Program-made: the position numbers and the translations under genes
Shown here: positions 35,085 through 47,310 of the stretch, in pieces
Layout of the letters: every line of letters begins with the position of its first letter
How positions within the stretch are numbered: the stretch's first letter is position 1
From: Lepturacanthus savala
Lineage: Eukaryota > Chordata > Actinopteri > Scombriformes > Trichiuridae
Direction: 5' to 3'
DNA length: 64,000 nt
Assembly (NCBI GenBank): GCA_030544235.1
Contig: CM060470.1
Location: forward strand, 11,867,356 to 11,931,355
The notes under the pieces: generated by a model
The model's input: only the letters and a program-made list of their open reading frames with translations
Told to the model about the DNA's origin: nothing
The model's database searches: none

Positions 35085-35150
35085 GTAGATTAGATTAGAT
35101 TCAACTTTATTGTCATTGCACTTGTCACAAGTACACGGCAACGAAACGCA
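35085..35150 (-). mobile_element. LINE 3'-tail fragment
   Basis: The words tagattagattcaacttta and ttgtcattgcacttgtcaca are the reverse complement of the 3' end common to fish L2/CR1-type elements. Only about 65 bp is present. Confidence 0.5.
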
Positions 35151-36439
35151 AACTCGTTTTGATTATTAACGTGGAGAAATCGCGCTTTAATCATTTAAAA
35201 TATTCATGATTTCTTATGAAGCAAGCAAAACGTCCAATTAATCTGATTCCAGCTTTGTCAAATGTGAATATTTCGTATTGAGCACAAAAGAAGACATTTT
35301 GTGACATCACTTTGGACGTTTTTCACAATTATCTGACATTTTATGGACCAAACGACTAAAAATAATAATGCATAATGTAAAAAAAATAAAACATTCATTG
35401 CATTAAAGGCATTTCCTGGTCCTACTCTTATTGTATTACCAATAGTCTGAAAAAATACTCCAAAAGAAAGATTTAGGATTAAATGCAATGAGTGATTTCA
35501 CTTGTTAGCACTTTCACTTCTAGAATGTTGCAGTCACTAATTTGATGTATTTGAATAATAAAATCATACTTCTAATCCAACTGTGAAGTTTTCACCTTCG
35601 ATCAAAAGGTTATTACAATAACTTTATGGAAAGCTATTTTACTTCAACACTAGGGGTTCATTATCATTATTTTGTAATGTTGACTGTGAGTAGTTGATAA
35701 AGTTAAGTTGATAAAAAGTTGAATAAAAGTAGAAATAATGTTATCAAAAAATACTCAATAACAAATGTTACTCAAGCAAAAGTACACGGGATAATATCAA
35801 AAACGTTGTTTAACCCTAAAAACCTGGTACCAGATAGTTTGACTCTCTTAAAAATGTTTTAAAATATTAAAACCACACACTGTTGGCTAGTTTTATATTC
35901 TAGGTGGATTAAATATTTAAAAATGTATGATTCTTATCATCCGGTTACAACATTTGACATTTCCTGTCCAAAAATCGCACGAATGGACTTTCAAATGACA
36001 TAAAACCCACATGAACACAAAATCTACATTGTGAAATGCCTGTTGAATGTTTTTAAAACTTTATTATAAGTTTATAAGTGTTTGAATTTATTATCTTGCC
36101 AACCATTATTTGTCTCTGATCCACATAAGTATTATCAGCTAAATGTAGGCCTACTTCTATATCTTTTATATTAATATAGTATATTATACTACTTGTACTA
36201 CGCCGAACACATGTAAGAGGATATTAATGTATTAGCTTATAAACGTGGCTAATTTAGATACGATTATTTGGAATAGTAATTAACGTTACTGCATCAGTAT
36301 ATTTAGCAATTTTTCCACAGATTGCAGTAAATTTAAAGCGGAGAATCGACAGCTGGATGGGAAATGAAGTAGCATCCAATAAAAATACTGAATTAGAGTA
36401 CAAGTATCTCAAAAATGTAGTTAAGAACCGAAAGCTACG

Positions 36440-36960
36440 TGAGTGACTTCCCTAAATTAAGCAAAGTGTGTGACTTTCTTCTAACTCGCATAACTCCCCG
36501 TTGCCGTTAACGGGATGTGATTCTGTATCTGCTGTGATACGCTGATAAACATCTTTACGTCTACGAGCGTAAAGTGAGGCTAAGCTAACCGTTATTAGCC
36601 GTTATTACGGCCGCTAACCGTCGTGTCCGGGATGACACTTCAGGAAGAACGCGACCCGTTAATAACGGTACAGCAGAAGTAGCGTGAGGAGGAGTAAGAG
36701 GAAACGAGATGAAACTTTTGGCGACAGCGTCTTTTTCTAACGTTATTTGCTGCGCATAAAGCGTGAAACAGCTCGTGTTTGAGTGAAGGAATTGTTTTCG
36801 GGCTTTTGAACGGTATAACGGGCATTTTAGTGAAGAAAAGAAAAGTTACGACTCACGAGATACCCACGGTTTCTTCTCGCCTTCTGTTTTGTAAAACGGG
36901 TTTGTGATGCATTCAGGGTCACCTCGTAAAATGCCCCTCCGTGGACTGGTAAGACGTAAA
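36440..36960 (-). promoter_or_regulatory. CpG-rich candidate promoter (kelch gene; possibly bidirectional)
   Basis: CpG dinucleotides (tacg, acgt, gcgac, ggccgc) are much denser here than in the AT-rich flanks. On the minus strand a consensus donor (ctc|gtgagt) near 36862-36855 could end a non-coding first exon for the kelch gene and pair with the acceptor at 32812-32811. On the plus strand a donor-like tg|gtaagacg lies near 36950. No TATA box is evident. Assignment is inference. Confidence 0.45.
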
Positions 36961-37019
36961 CTACTAAACTAGCACGGAGGTGCTGTCTTGTTTTTGCTCG
37001 ATTGCTGTATTTGTATGTA

Positions 37020-37474
37020 CAGCAAAATGATCATTTTTTTTTTTTATTTTACTACTTATAGGTATGTGTTTGGGCGAAAGGAACATTTGTGTTTGAGTCT
37101 ATAAACTACTGGCAACATTTCCCCCAAATTCCAAATAAAAATATCATCGTTGAGAGCATTTATTTGCAGAAAATGACAGTCAATCTAACAAAAATACAAT
37201 GTTTTCAGACCTCAAACCATGCAAAGAAACAAGATAAAATTCATTTTAAAACATTATATTAATGTTTACACATTCAGAAATACACATTTGGTGAAATAAC
37301 CCTTATTTTTCACAGCTTCCATGCATCTAGACATGCTCTCTACAAGTCTTTTCCATTGTTCTTGGGTGACTTTATTCCACTCCTGGTACCTTTTTTAAGC
37401 AGAATGAGGTGTGCACCTGTTGGAATTCAACAGACACTCGAATAGAATGGTTGGAATCCATTTTTTCAGAGCTG
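37020..37474 (+). mobile_element. Tc1/mariner-type non-autonomous element, copy B
   Basis: Same family as 33653-34072, with TA on both sides (37018-37019 and 37475-37476). The left terminus is degraded and the right terminus ends cagagctg. The body is about 455 bp with the 'ttattccactcctgg' block conserved. Confidence 0.78.
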
Positions 37475-37489
37475 TATCTATGTAGGATG

Positions 37490-37880
37490 TGGAGGGTGGA
37501 AGGAATTATGAGCAGTTCTGAATACCAGTCAGTGTTGGCACAAAACCTGCAGGTTTCATTTAGAAAACTGAAGATGGAGAGGAACCTTCATCTTCACCCA
37601 CCAAAACCAATAAAAGAATGGATTCCCCAGAATAAGACTGAGGTTTTGGAATGGGACCTGAATCTGATCAGACCTGAATCCAGTGGGGTGATCTGAATAG
37701 GTCTAAGCAAAGGAGATGCCGTTGCAGTCTGTCAGATTTGGAGCAGTTTTGCAAACATGCAAATTTGGCCACATCAAGATGTGCCACGCTGATAGACTCC
37801 TACCCAAATGACTGGGTGTTGTAATAGAAGCTAAAGGTGCTGCAACAAAATATTAGTTTAAAAGTGTGCTTAAGTAATTA
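37490..37880 (+). mobile_element. decayed 3' portion of a Tc1-like transposon
   Basis: Sequence such as 'gaatgggacctgaatctgat' followed by 'gtgccacgctgatagactcc' and 'aaggtgctgcaacaaaatat' looks like the C-terminal transposase region and 3' flank of a Tc1-type element, with the usual 'SPDLNP' region degraded to 'WDLNLIRPES'. It abuts copy B, so the two may be one composite insertion. Confidence 0.55.
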
Positions 37881-38170
37881 ACTCATAACTTTGAGACAAC
37901 AGCAATAAAGAAAAATAATTGGCTGTTCTCAGCGTCCGTACTAATTACTAGAAACAAACTTGTTAATCAGTGTTTAATGGTGCAAATAACCAATTAACCA
38001 ACCGTTGATACCTTATGGGCACAGTTTCTGCTTACAGGTAATTAGCATCAGTGTTTGCTAACACATTAATCTTCAATATGTCTGTGGTAAAAAAAAACAA
38101 AAAACAAAAAACTGAACTGCTTCATCTAACCAAGTAATTTTATTCATGTAGCAAACAGCATATTATATTA

Positions 38171-38594
38171 GTGCTGTCAGTTGATTAAAACAAAATTATT
38201 GAATTAATTACAGGATTTTGTAATAATTAATCAAATTAATCTAATTTTAATATTTCATATCTGCTAAAGGTCTCCTGATAAAGAATTTGAATTCTAGGAC
38301 ATTAAAAAATTGTAGTGCATCACTAATCTATTGAATACAGTAAGAAGAGAAGATCTGAAATCCAATTTTTTATTGGTGAACTGTGCTTCATGAATTAAAT
38401 CCAAAAGTAAAGGTCCAGCACATTAAAGTTAATGGAACGCCGTTCCGGTCGTGAATCTTTTAACGGAATGTAGTTCCGGACAGTTCCGGTTCACTTTCAC
38501 CCCTGGGCTCGCCACCGTTGATACTCATAATTTTTTAACGCGTTAAATTGCGGCGTAATTAATTAATCGAATTAACGCGTTAAAATGACAGCTC
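38171..38594. mobile_element. MITE with gtgctgtca/tgacagctc ends, carrying a nested hAT-like end
   Basis: The outer ends gtgctgtcag and tgacagctc are imperfect inverted repeats flanked on both sides by tatatta. The interior is rich in 'ttaattaatcgaattaacgc' type sequence, a common teleost nonautonomous family. Inside, 38430-38508 is an unrelated hAT-like terminus, showing nested insertion. Confidence 0.65.
38430..38508 (-). mobile_element. hAT-like terminal fragment
   Basis: Ends in 'cactttcacccctg', the reverse complement of a caggggtgaaagtg hAT-type terminal inverted repeat. The 60-70 bp inside it closely match, in inverse orientation, the segment at 50008-50085 (gattcacgac, acattctgttaaaa and related words). 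Confidence 0.6.
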
Positions 38595-38599
38595 TATAT

Positions 38600-41570
38600 T
38601 ATATATTTTCCTATTGCCTTTTATATTTATTTATTATTTTTTCTTATTTGTTTTTCTGTTTTTCCTAAACCTATGAAATAGATCAATTTAGTGTTTCGCT
38701 GTTTAGAAAAAAGTAAAGACGTGGCCAATATACGTTTTTTTTTTCTTTTTTTCCCAAGCATTGATCATAGTCATGTGCAGGTTTATGAGAATTCCCAGCA
38801 TGTTCAACAGTACGTGAATGCATCTGTAGTAGACTCATCAGGAGGAGGGGCAAGCTTGTGAGAGCAGGGCTTTGCACAACGATAGGAGTTTTATTTGAGG
38901 CTCAGCACTCTGAAGTGTTATGTCATGGATGTGTTATCACATGACAGCACTTACAGGGAGCTTTGTGACTGTTGGACGAGCTTTTCCAACGTTTGGACTT
39001 TGAACTTCCAATTACATGTGATTTTTTTATGATTCAGAAACAATATACTTCTGACTTTGTACGTGGTCTATAAATGTTAACATTTGACTGCATTACATTA
39101 AAAGAGAAGCATCAGGCTTTTCATGAGGGTAATAAAGGTCATTGTCATTTCAGTAATTTAAATTTGCGCAGTATTTGATGACGTGTTTGGACTCGATTCA
39201 CAAGGCAAATGGGGAAAAAAGGAAAACTTGGAACTCCAAGTACGGCACCTCATCTGTCAAACATGGTGGAGCTTGCGTGTTGGCTCAGGCATGTATGGCT
39301 GCCAGCGAGGGCGTAGGTTTGTTTTTACATAAGTGGAGATATTTTTTTTTGTCTATGTATTTGCTCTCTATCCTTTTTTAAATATATATTTTTTTATTTT
39401 TTTACAGGCATGTGTAAACACATACACATAAAAAAGAGGCTGGCTCTGCAAAAACATTCAGGCTACCTAACTGAATATGCCTTTGTTGACTTGTCTGAAA
39501 TAAGACTTTCATCATGATAGTCTTTAGACATTTTTACATTTTAGTTTATTTGATAGACTAAATCTGAGAGAGGAAAAAAGTGCTGCTCTGTTAAGTTCTC
39601 AAACGTCACCTGACATTATGTCCTCCTTTTGCATTTGTGGAATGGGGCAAAACAAGACTTTTATTACATACGTAGAGCCACACTCAAAAACATTTATTTG
39701 TATTAATAAAAATCAATAATTAAACTGAACTAATGTTCTTTCACTGACATCAGTGTCACTCATCTAAAAGAGTATATTAGGACAATCCAGCACCACCTTG
39801 CTATTCAATATATATATATATCTATATCCAAACATACACCCATGGCTGACAACGGCATAATAATATATGATGTTGATGATAATGATGCTCACACTCAGCC
39901 AAATGCTTTAAAACTCATTGCAACATTGGCATTTCATCATCCAATTCTTAAACATAGGGCCAAAAAAAACAACGAGCCTTGAAGGGGAGGAGGTGGAATA
40001 TCCTCGACTGCCTGAGTCAATCAAGTACATTCCACCTGTGTTTCCACGAAATACTTTAGGCTAATGTGATTATGCTTGACTACATCTGTTGATTTACTTT
40101 CGAAGCCCTGACCCTTAGGAACTATGTGTTAAATGACAGTTATTCTGTATTTGTGTATTTAAAGCTGAAACTTGGCAGATTGATGTAGTTTATATTAAAG
40201 TACAGAGCCTAAAGCACAACTTTTCAAATACTTGTGGTTTGGACAGTACATTCTTAACATTTTAAACATATTCTAAATCAAATAAACATACAAAACAAAG
40301 GTAGAGCTTAGAAATATTAATATGTTTATTGAGCTGGATAATGGTACTCACATTCATATTAAAAGACATATTATTACAATAAAATAGACAACAAAATGTA
40401 CATGTTTTTTTTAACAGAAGTACACTTGTAAAATATTTTAAAAGTCAAGAAAATGCAAGCTTTTAATAGGCTGAAAGTAAATTAATAGAATTGCAAACAG
40501 TTAATATACAAAATGCATTTTAATGATTTAAAATTCAGTATATGAATATAAGTTCCACACTGCATTCTGTATTTGTCACATGTGCACAATATAGTGCACT
40601 AATAAATTAAAGTGTGAGTATATATCATAAATATATAGGGATCTCCTCCCTTTTCAGTTTGGAAAGATATGTAAAACCACACGCTCATACATGTATATTT
40701 AAACATCGCTTTAAGAATCAGTTGTGCTCGGAAAAATGGAGCGGTTCACCAGTCCCAGAATGAGACCATTCTATTGATTTGCTATTTTATATCCTATGAG
40801 GTATACAGTAGAATGTTAACTGCAAGAGCAGAGAAGAGTGTATCTTCTAACTCAGGGCCAAAGTGCCAAAGATTGGTCTGTAAAAAGCGCAGATTTGTCT
40901 ACTAATGACAGTAAAACATGTTTAATGTCCAGTGGCTTTAATAACTCGCAGCCTATCAAAAGAGAATACAGTTTCTCTTATCTGACACAACTTTGAATGG
41001 GCAATAGCTATATTGCCAATTTTTCATTACTGTATGCCTTTTTGACTGATGGGATAGACCCATGTGAGAGAGTTAAGATAATAATATTGCATTGCTTTGA
41101 TACCGGAAAACCATTGACTTAAACTTACAGCACTTTTTTTTCAGTTTTTTCAGAATGAAACAAATCGGTATTTAGAAATATCCATAAATAATATCCAACA
41201 TTCAGTTTAAATTGTTGCTATAGCTATAACATGTACAGTAGAGGACACTTAAGGGAAGTAAATGCATGCACCAAGTTGTATTAAATAATTCTACTAATAG
41301 GGAAAAGGGAAAGGGGATCCTCATTATGATTTATATAATGCAAGTCTAGATAGAACATAACAATATATTTGTCACTTGTTCCTGCTGAAGTAAATAGTTG
41401 TTAGCACCAGGGAAGACATTTCCTGTTCTTGGGAAAACGTCAATGAATTGAGAGTAGAACAGGACCTGTAGTGCACACCTCTGGCCTGCAGAGTGCAGTG
41501 CTGTCTTCAGGAGTGGTGTGGCCCTGGATGTTCCTACTGGCAGTCTACAGACTGGGATTTGCAGGGCCAT
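38600..41570. other. AT-rich stretch, partly probable slc10a2 3' UTR
   Basis: No other gene was recognised. Next to slc10a2 the sequence from about 40320 to 41574 may be its 3' UTR; an AATAAA on the minus strand lies near 40325. The rest is AT-rich intergenic DNA with short TA tracts near 39810. Confidence 0.35.
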
Positions 41571-41574
41571 TATT

Positions 41575-41768
41575 TCACAGCTTGGTGTTTCCATCGAAGG
41601 GTTTACCCTTCTCTTCACTGTTGCCATTCTCATCTAACTCAAAGGCGCTATTCTCCAGGACATAGTCCTTCTCTTTTGCTGGTTCAGCAGTGCCATCTTC
41701 CAGCGACGGAGACTCACTGTCTTCCTCAGATGAACCATGACCGCATGCCTTTTTATACACCTGGTACG
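41575..41768 (-). CDS. slc10a2: slc10a2 exon 6 (C-terminal tail)
   Basis: Acceptor ttttttaccccacag, then 'AYQVYKKACGHGSSEEDSES' and an acidic tail to the TAA stop at 41577-41575. Confidence 0.9.
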
Positions 41769-44700
41769 CTGTGGGGTAAAAAAAAAAAGCATGGAATAAG
41801 AAACACTCATCGGGCGTCTGAACTGGGCTTTAGTGCATAAACGACAATTCTCCTCTCATCTAAGGCTCATCTTGTTCTGCTAATTATCAGTTTATCCTAG
41901 TTGGTCTTGGTTTTGATTGTGGGCTAATATATTTACCTCTACCAGGTCAACCTGCATTCATCAGATTACCACTATGCATGGATGAAAAGAAACAGGAAAT
42001 TGCTTCAAAGGATAATGAATATTTGTTGGCAATTTGTAGGCAATTGCCATGGAAAAGAAGATTGATGTCATCCTGCCATCCTCTCTCCAATTACACACCA
42101 TTGACTCAGACAGATGAGTCATTTTTACCACGCCATTGATGTTGTAAATTGATCCTTATTCAGGTGTCATGGCGAAAATCAGGAAGTCAAAGCACAAGAT
42201 AGGTGCCATGGCTAAAGGCCAACAGCATCCCAGATTTTTTTTTTTTTTTATGGGTTCTTATCACATAAGTTACCGTCATTAACCTTGACTACTGTCCTTG
42301 GATGCACTGTAGCCAAGCAGAATTCCTCCTTATGGATGCAGTACAAGGATGCAAAGGACTAATATATAATGAATGAGAGGTTAGTCACACCTCAAGGTGG
42401 GATCAATTTGCAACTGGGAGTGAACACTGCACATCTCGCTTCTTTCCTCCTCACTGAATTTAATAATTTAGGAAGGAAGGGAACCTGATCATTTTAGAGA
42501 ACATCAAGGCCTTTTCATTCCAAGATACAGCACCATGTCCTACAGTATTCTCTAAATATTAGTCAAAGGTCCGCAAAACCAGAACTGAGCACAGACCAAG
42601 GTCATATTCATAAACATCCGTCAGGTAGTCCACTTAAAGAAAAGGTAGATGCCACCATGCAGACCTGTTTCCCATATTTGTTGATGAGGCAGATTTTGCT
42701 TCTTGAATTGTATCTTAATAGTAGATATTTGGACAAATTGTGAGAAGCACTACATAGTCATTTTGGCTCAGACCCAGTGTGACCGGAGAGAGCGGTCAAC
42801 GCGTCGGTGCACAGTGAGACAAGCTAGTCACTGCCGGCAAATTTGGAAGCCTGCACTGCATTTTCTTTAAAATCGCAAGATTATAGTTATGCTGCATCAG
42901 GATATAATGAAATGGAGAATTAAAAAGCCAATGTGACTGGTGAATTCATAAAACAAGGGTAAACTCTAGATCTGGGTGACACAACTTCTAGGTGCAAACT
43001 GGCTAGTGTAGCAGCTTTTCGTTTTAATGCAAAACACAATTTTTTATCACGAGATGGGAGAAAGAACTACTCGTTATCCCTTTAAATAATAGTAATGGGT
43101 ATTAAATGCACAGTAGACCGTCAACAAAACAGCTTAATATTCTGATTATACCGATCTATAGATTTGTTTCCTTTTTTTAACTGACATGTCAATATGTTCC
43201 CTCCAGGTCAAAGTTATTATATCAATAATTAAAAAATAGGAATTTAGTTTGTGACCAAACATTTATATATTGTAAGTTGCCATCTGTATGTTGAATGCTC
43301 ACCTCCCACAGACATGACTGCCACCACTAGCTGGAAGATGCTGTAGATGAGGGGAAATGAAAACATAATCTCCAGCTCAGCAGGGCTGAAGGACAACTGG
43401 ACAATGGTGCTGCACAACTGGGAGTTCTGGAAACCCGTCTCTAGTGCAATAGTTCGACACCTGAACAAAGCATGAAACTACACATTAGCACATGAGCTTA
43501 GCACATCTGCAGTAGTGGTTTTATGATAAAAAAAACCTAAACAAAAAAATTTTGTGACAAAATACTAACCCTATCACTACATTGCTGTGAACCTACCTGT
43601 GCCAAGGTTGGCCCGCAAAGCGAGCCATGAGGAACCCTAGACCGAAACCAATGAAGGGGTAGATAGTTCCAATGATCCAAAGAGAGGGGTCAATATTCCA
43701 AGAGGACTGGTAAAGAATTCCCCCAACCACAGCTATGATGAGAATGAGAGCAAAGCCTGCAATGGACCCAACCTGTTTACAGCAGACACACAAACACGTT
43801 ATTGAAACTTAGGCTGGGATTTTCCATTAGATAAAGACATATAGTTGTAAGTGAATTCTTCAGTTAGTATGCATAAAATGTTCCCACCTTGAGGATCTTT
43901 TTAGCGAAATGAGGCCACCTGTTTTTAACATACATTCCCAAAGAAATGGGGATAATAAGAGCCACAAGGGTGATACCTGGGGATACACAAGGCTCATATC
44001 ATCACAATTGAATTGATTAGATTACTTTGGAATAAAACTACAATTTGATTATACGACAAAGGAAAACAATAGATGTGGAAGCCACTAAAAGGAACCACTC
44101 ATTAGATATGTTTTCCAAATTAAGAATTTGTGATATATCGCAAATATTTTCAGGGTCTGTTGATTAGTTAAATCAACCATGATTGGTTCACTTACCAATG
44201 CTGTCATATGGGATCTGGATGGTATTGCTAGAAGTCCAGAATGAGGTGTAAATGAGGAGACAGAGAGGCATCATGCCCATGGCCAGGATCGAGGAACAGG
44301 CTGTCATACTGATACTGAGAGGGGGAGAAAGTGAACAGTGTGTGTTGGTCAAAGAACCAGAGGTGATTGTGATAGTGTCTCTCTCCCTATCGACAAATAC
44401 ACTATTGGGGTTTTACTCATGGGGGCCAACTTTGAACCCCGTTTCCAATACAGTAACTCACTGGGTCGAAAATGACGCCTGAGAACAGGTTGCACAAATA
44501 GAAAATATTCCTTTTAAATAGAGATGAAAAGGAGAGTTTCTCCTACCAGACAGTTTTTTAACAAGATAATCACCCAGTGGACAGTTTAATCACTTAGCCT
44601 GCCAGCATTCAATCATCCAAATCACACATCATTAATTGACATAGCTTATCCATTGAGCCTGTCAGCACTGCTGGCTTCCTACCTGAGGTCCATGTCTCCA

Positions 44701-45080
44701 TCCAGCCAGTAGCAGATAATATTAGATCCGGAGCCTCCAGGACAGCAGCCCATAATGATGATGACAACAGCCTGCACAGGCAGCACGCCGAAAGCAAGTG
44801 ATAAGGCAAAGGCCGTGAAAGGCATGATGCCGAACTGGCAGAGGAAGCCAATGACGATGCCCCAGGGTCTCCTGATGTGGCCCCAAAGCTTTTTGAAGTC
44901 AACAGTGCAGCCCATGGAGAACATGACCATAGCCAGCATAACGGTGAGCACTGTGCTCAACGCCACGCTGAGCGTGTCGTTGAAGGTACTGGAGGGAACG
45001 AGGCAGTTTTCACCTGAACATACCGTGGCAACAGAGTTGCAGGCGCCAGGCGCCACGGCTGTCGCTTTGAGAATGGACAT
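41575..45080 (-). CDS. slc10a2: ileal-type sodium/bile acid cotransporter (ASBT), six coding exons, 377 aa
   Basis: SLC10 family carrier importing conjugated bile salts with sodium across the apical membrane. Exons 45080-44683, 44314-44196, 43976-43888, 43772-43597, 43460-43303 and 41768-41575 have GT-AG borders and compatible phases and total 1134 nt. Landmarks: extracellular 'VATVCSGENCLVP' as in ASBT, N34 in an NDT sequon, 'MFSMGCTVDFKKLWGHIRRP', the SLC10 signature 'IIMGCCPGGSGSNI' (about 108-121), 'SMTACSSILAMGMMPLCLLI', 'GGILYQSSW', and 'ETGFQNSQLCSTIVQLSF' in the sodium-binding crossover region. ASBT rather than NTCP is favoured by the N-terminus and the CRT(I/V)A motif. The cytoplasmic tail is about 60 residues, Glu/Ser-rich and longer than in mammals (348 aa total). 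No disabling change. Confidence 0.94.
43303..43460 (-). CDS. slc10a2: slc10a2 exon 5
   Basis: Encodes 'CRTIALETGFQNSQLCSTIV' and the last membrane segments; acceptor ctttgttcag, donor ggag|gtgagc; 158 nt. Confidence 0.94.
43597..43772 (-). CDS. slc10a2: slc10a2 exon 4
   Basis: Encodes 'VGSIAGFALILIIAVVGGIL' through 'MARFAGQPWH'; acceptor gctgtaaacag, donor cacag|gtaggt; 176 nt. Confidence 0.94.
43888..43976 (-). CDS. slc10a2: slc10a2 exon 3
   Basis: Encodes 'ITLVALIIPISLGMYVKNRW' then PHFAKKILK; acceptor tatccccag, donor aag|gtggga; 89 nt. Confidence 0.93.
44196..44314 (-). CDS. slc10a2: slc10a2 exon 2
   Basis: Encodes 'ISMTACSSILAMGMMPLCLL' through 'IQIPYDSI'; acceptor ccctctcag, donor attg|gtaagt; 119 nt. 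Confidence 0.94.
44683..45080 (-). CDS. slc10a2: slc10a2 exon 1 (first coding exon)
   Basis: Start ATG at 45080-45078 (context acaATGtcc); ends ...GDMDL with donor cag|gtagga. The 5' UTR continues to at least 45130 with no splice acceptor between. Confidence 0.93.
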
Positions 45081-45129
45081 TGTAAAATCGTCAGAGGACT
45101 GGAGGACGCTTTTCCTCAGAGCTCGTAAT

Positions 45130-46225
45130 ACTTAGATTCCACGAGACGACTCCAGCGTCCGACCTCTCTGATATCCAAGAGGATGATGGTGGCAGAACTG
45201 TCCTGCTCAGTCCTCTTTATGCCTGCGCTACCACAGCCAAACGCAATTCAGGGGATGGGGTTGGAGGGGGAATGCAGTGAAAGAAAAGTCAAAAATTAAC
45301 CAATATTGAATGTTTTATGAGGTCATTGTACAGAAACGTGTGCATATAAAAGAGAACAATTTTGATGGCAATCCCAATGGCCCTACCTTTTATTGTCCTC
45401 TTGCACACTGCTTATAACCGTTTTATGTATTTTTTGACACAGATCAAAGGAAGTAGAAGCAGTAAAATCATGTCTTTAAAACTGGTGTAAATTAAATTTT
45501 ATGTAAAAAAAAAAAAATAAATAGATAAATAATTGTTAGACTTGACACATTAGCTGATTAAAGTCAATTTCCATAAAGGAACATTCCGATTATAGAAGGA
45601 TATACACAAAGTTCCGGGACACTGTTTGTGCCTCAGTGTACAGGAAGGTCAATCAGTGCACAGCTGTAAAGCCACAAAACCTGTGTCTGAGGACACAATG
45701 CCTGATCTACAGGGTTTAATGGCTGAGATGGTACGTATATTTGCTAAATATTGACTCGAAGGGAACACTTATGCAATACGTTGTTTTGTGTTTGCATTTA
45801 CATTTTTTTAAGAAATATGTTTCTACTGTTTCTTCATGGATTTTAACAGTAACAGTAAATAAAATTATACCCACTTTACTTCAATATTGTAAAACAATGA
45901 AACATAAAAGGTCCTTGATATTTACAGGCACTTTTCTTCAACACATGCACATGCTAGGCGCGGTAACAATAAAAAAAAAAAGTTAGAGGGTAATCAAAAT
46001 TTCTTCACTCAGATGCATTATAATGTTCTACAGGGGATGCTTGTCTCTGTGGTTGTTTGTGACGTGTCATTGTGACACATCATTTTATGAACATGCAATT
46101 ATGCAATTTTTTTTTTTATCTTTCCAAGGACAACAGATTAAAAATCCACTATCCCTGATGAATGAGTTTATAAAATGGATTATTATTATAATTTGTATTT
46201 TATCAATTTATTTAATGGTGCCTTT
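45130..46225. other. slc10a2 upstream flank
   Basis: Probable promoter side of slc10a2 (minus strand) but no distinct core promoter element can be picked. No other gene recognised. Confidence 0.35.
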
Positions 46226-46229
46226 TTAA

Positions 46230-46690
46230 ATAATAACACATACAATAAACAGCAAAGCACCAGTAATAAAACATTAGTTACATCCAGTACGCAGATGTGA
46301 GAGGGAAACAAGTTCCAAAGTTTGGGTGCAGCATAGGAGAAGGTCCTGACATCTATTGTGCTGAAATAAATTGACTATAGTGCCAGGAGAAGACCACAGG
46401 GAGTGAGAGGGGGTGTGATTCTGCAGGAGAGATGGTGAATAGCTGTGTGAATGTTAATTATACAATTTTGAAGTTAATCTGATGTGACATGGGAAGCCAA
46501 TGTGGGGAATTCTGGATGAGGCGAAGTATATGAATACGTTTGCTGGCAAGGTCTGCAAGGATCACATTGTAAAAGGCGATGTGTGAAATGACCAAGGCAT
46601 TGACTAAGGCTTCAGGGAGTGCTATGTTAATGCAGGTCAAAGTCTGTAGATGTTTCAAAGATGGGAAAAAGACCATCTGGGAGACAATAG
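46230..46690 (-). repeat. dispersed teleost repeat, degenerate copy
   Basis: The words 'gttccaaagtttgggtgcag', 'cataggagaagg', 'tttgaagttaatctg' and 'gacatgggaagccaatgtgg' form an ordered series familiar from a high-copy teleost LINE-associated repeat. No intact ORF. The strand is uncertain. Confidence 0.45.
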
Positions 46691-47284
46691 CCGTGCTTCC
46701 ATCAATGTAATTTTATGCAATTCAGTTTAAAATGCAGCAATATTAGACAAATATCATCATTATCGGGGATTGTGCAGAGTAATGAACATTTCAGTTGTTC
46801 ATTTGAATGTATCTAGAGTGCTAATTTCCATCCAGGCATGTTATTTTAAATAAATAATAAAATTATACACATTATGGCATAATTATGAGAAAAAACAAAC
46901 CAATACACTGCAATACCATTAAAACATGACATAATGTGTGCATTATCCAAAAGAGGTCCGAAACAACAAACAAATCCCAACAAGCCTTGTTAATATATCA
47001 TTACTAACTCAATTACTAACTATTCTATCAATATTTAGTGCAATGGAGTTCCTAACCTTTAACAGTTAACGGTTTACTTAAGATAATTCACTTGGTTTTC
47101 GTAAAGAAAATATGTTCAAACCTTTTCTTAGTGTTTCACCACTTGATTACATTTGAAAGATCATCATATAAAACACAACAGTTTTACATAACATTAAAAA
47201 AAACATCAAATTACATTTTTCTTTTACATACATCTTGTGAATCGGAAACAAACAAAATATCAAGCAATCACAGTATGAACAAGA

Positions 47285-47310
47285 TGTGTGTGTGTGTGTG
47301 CGTGTGTGTG
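47285..47310. repeat. (GT)n microsatellite
   Basis: GT dinucleotides with one CG interruption. Confidence 0.9.

Noticed and set aside
45600..45760. Possible coding exon upstream of slc10a2 (reads ...PDLQGLMAEM on the plus strand)
   Set aside because: No splice sites or partner exons found; stops close the frame soon after.
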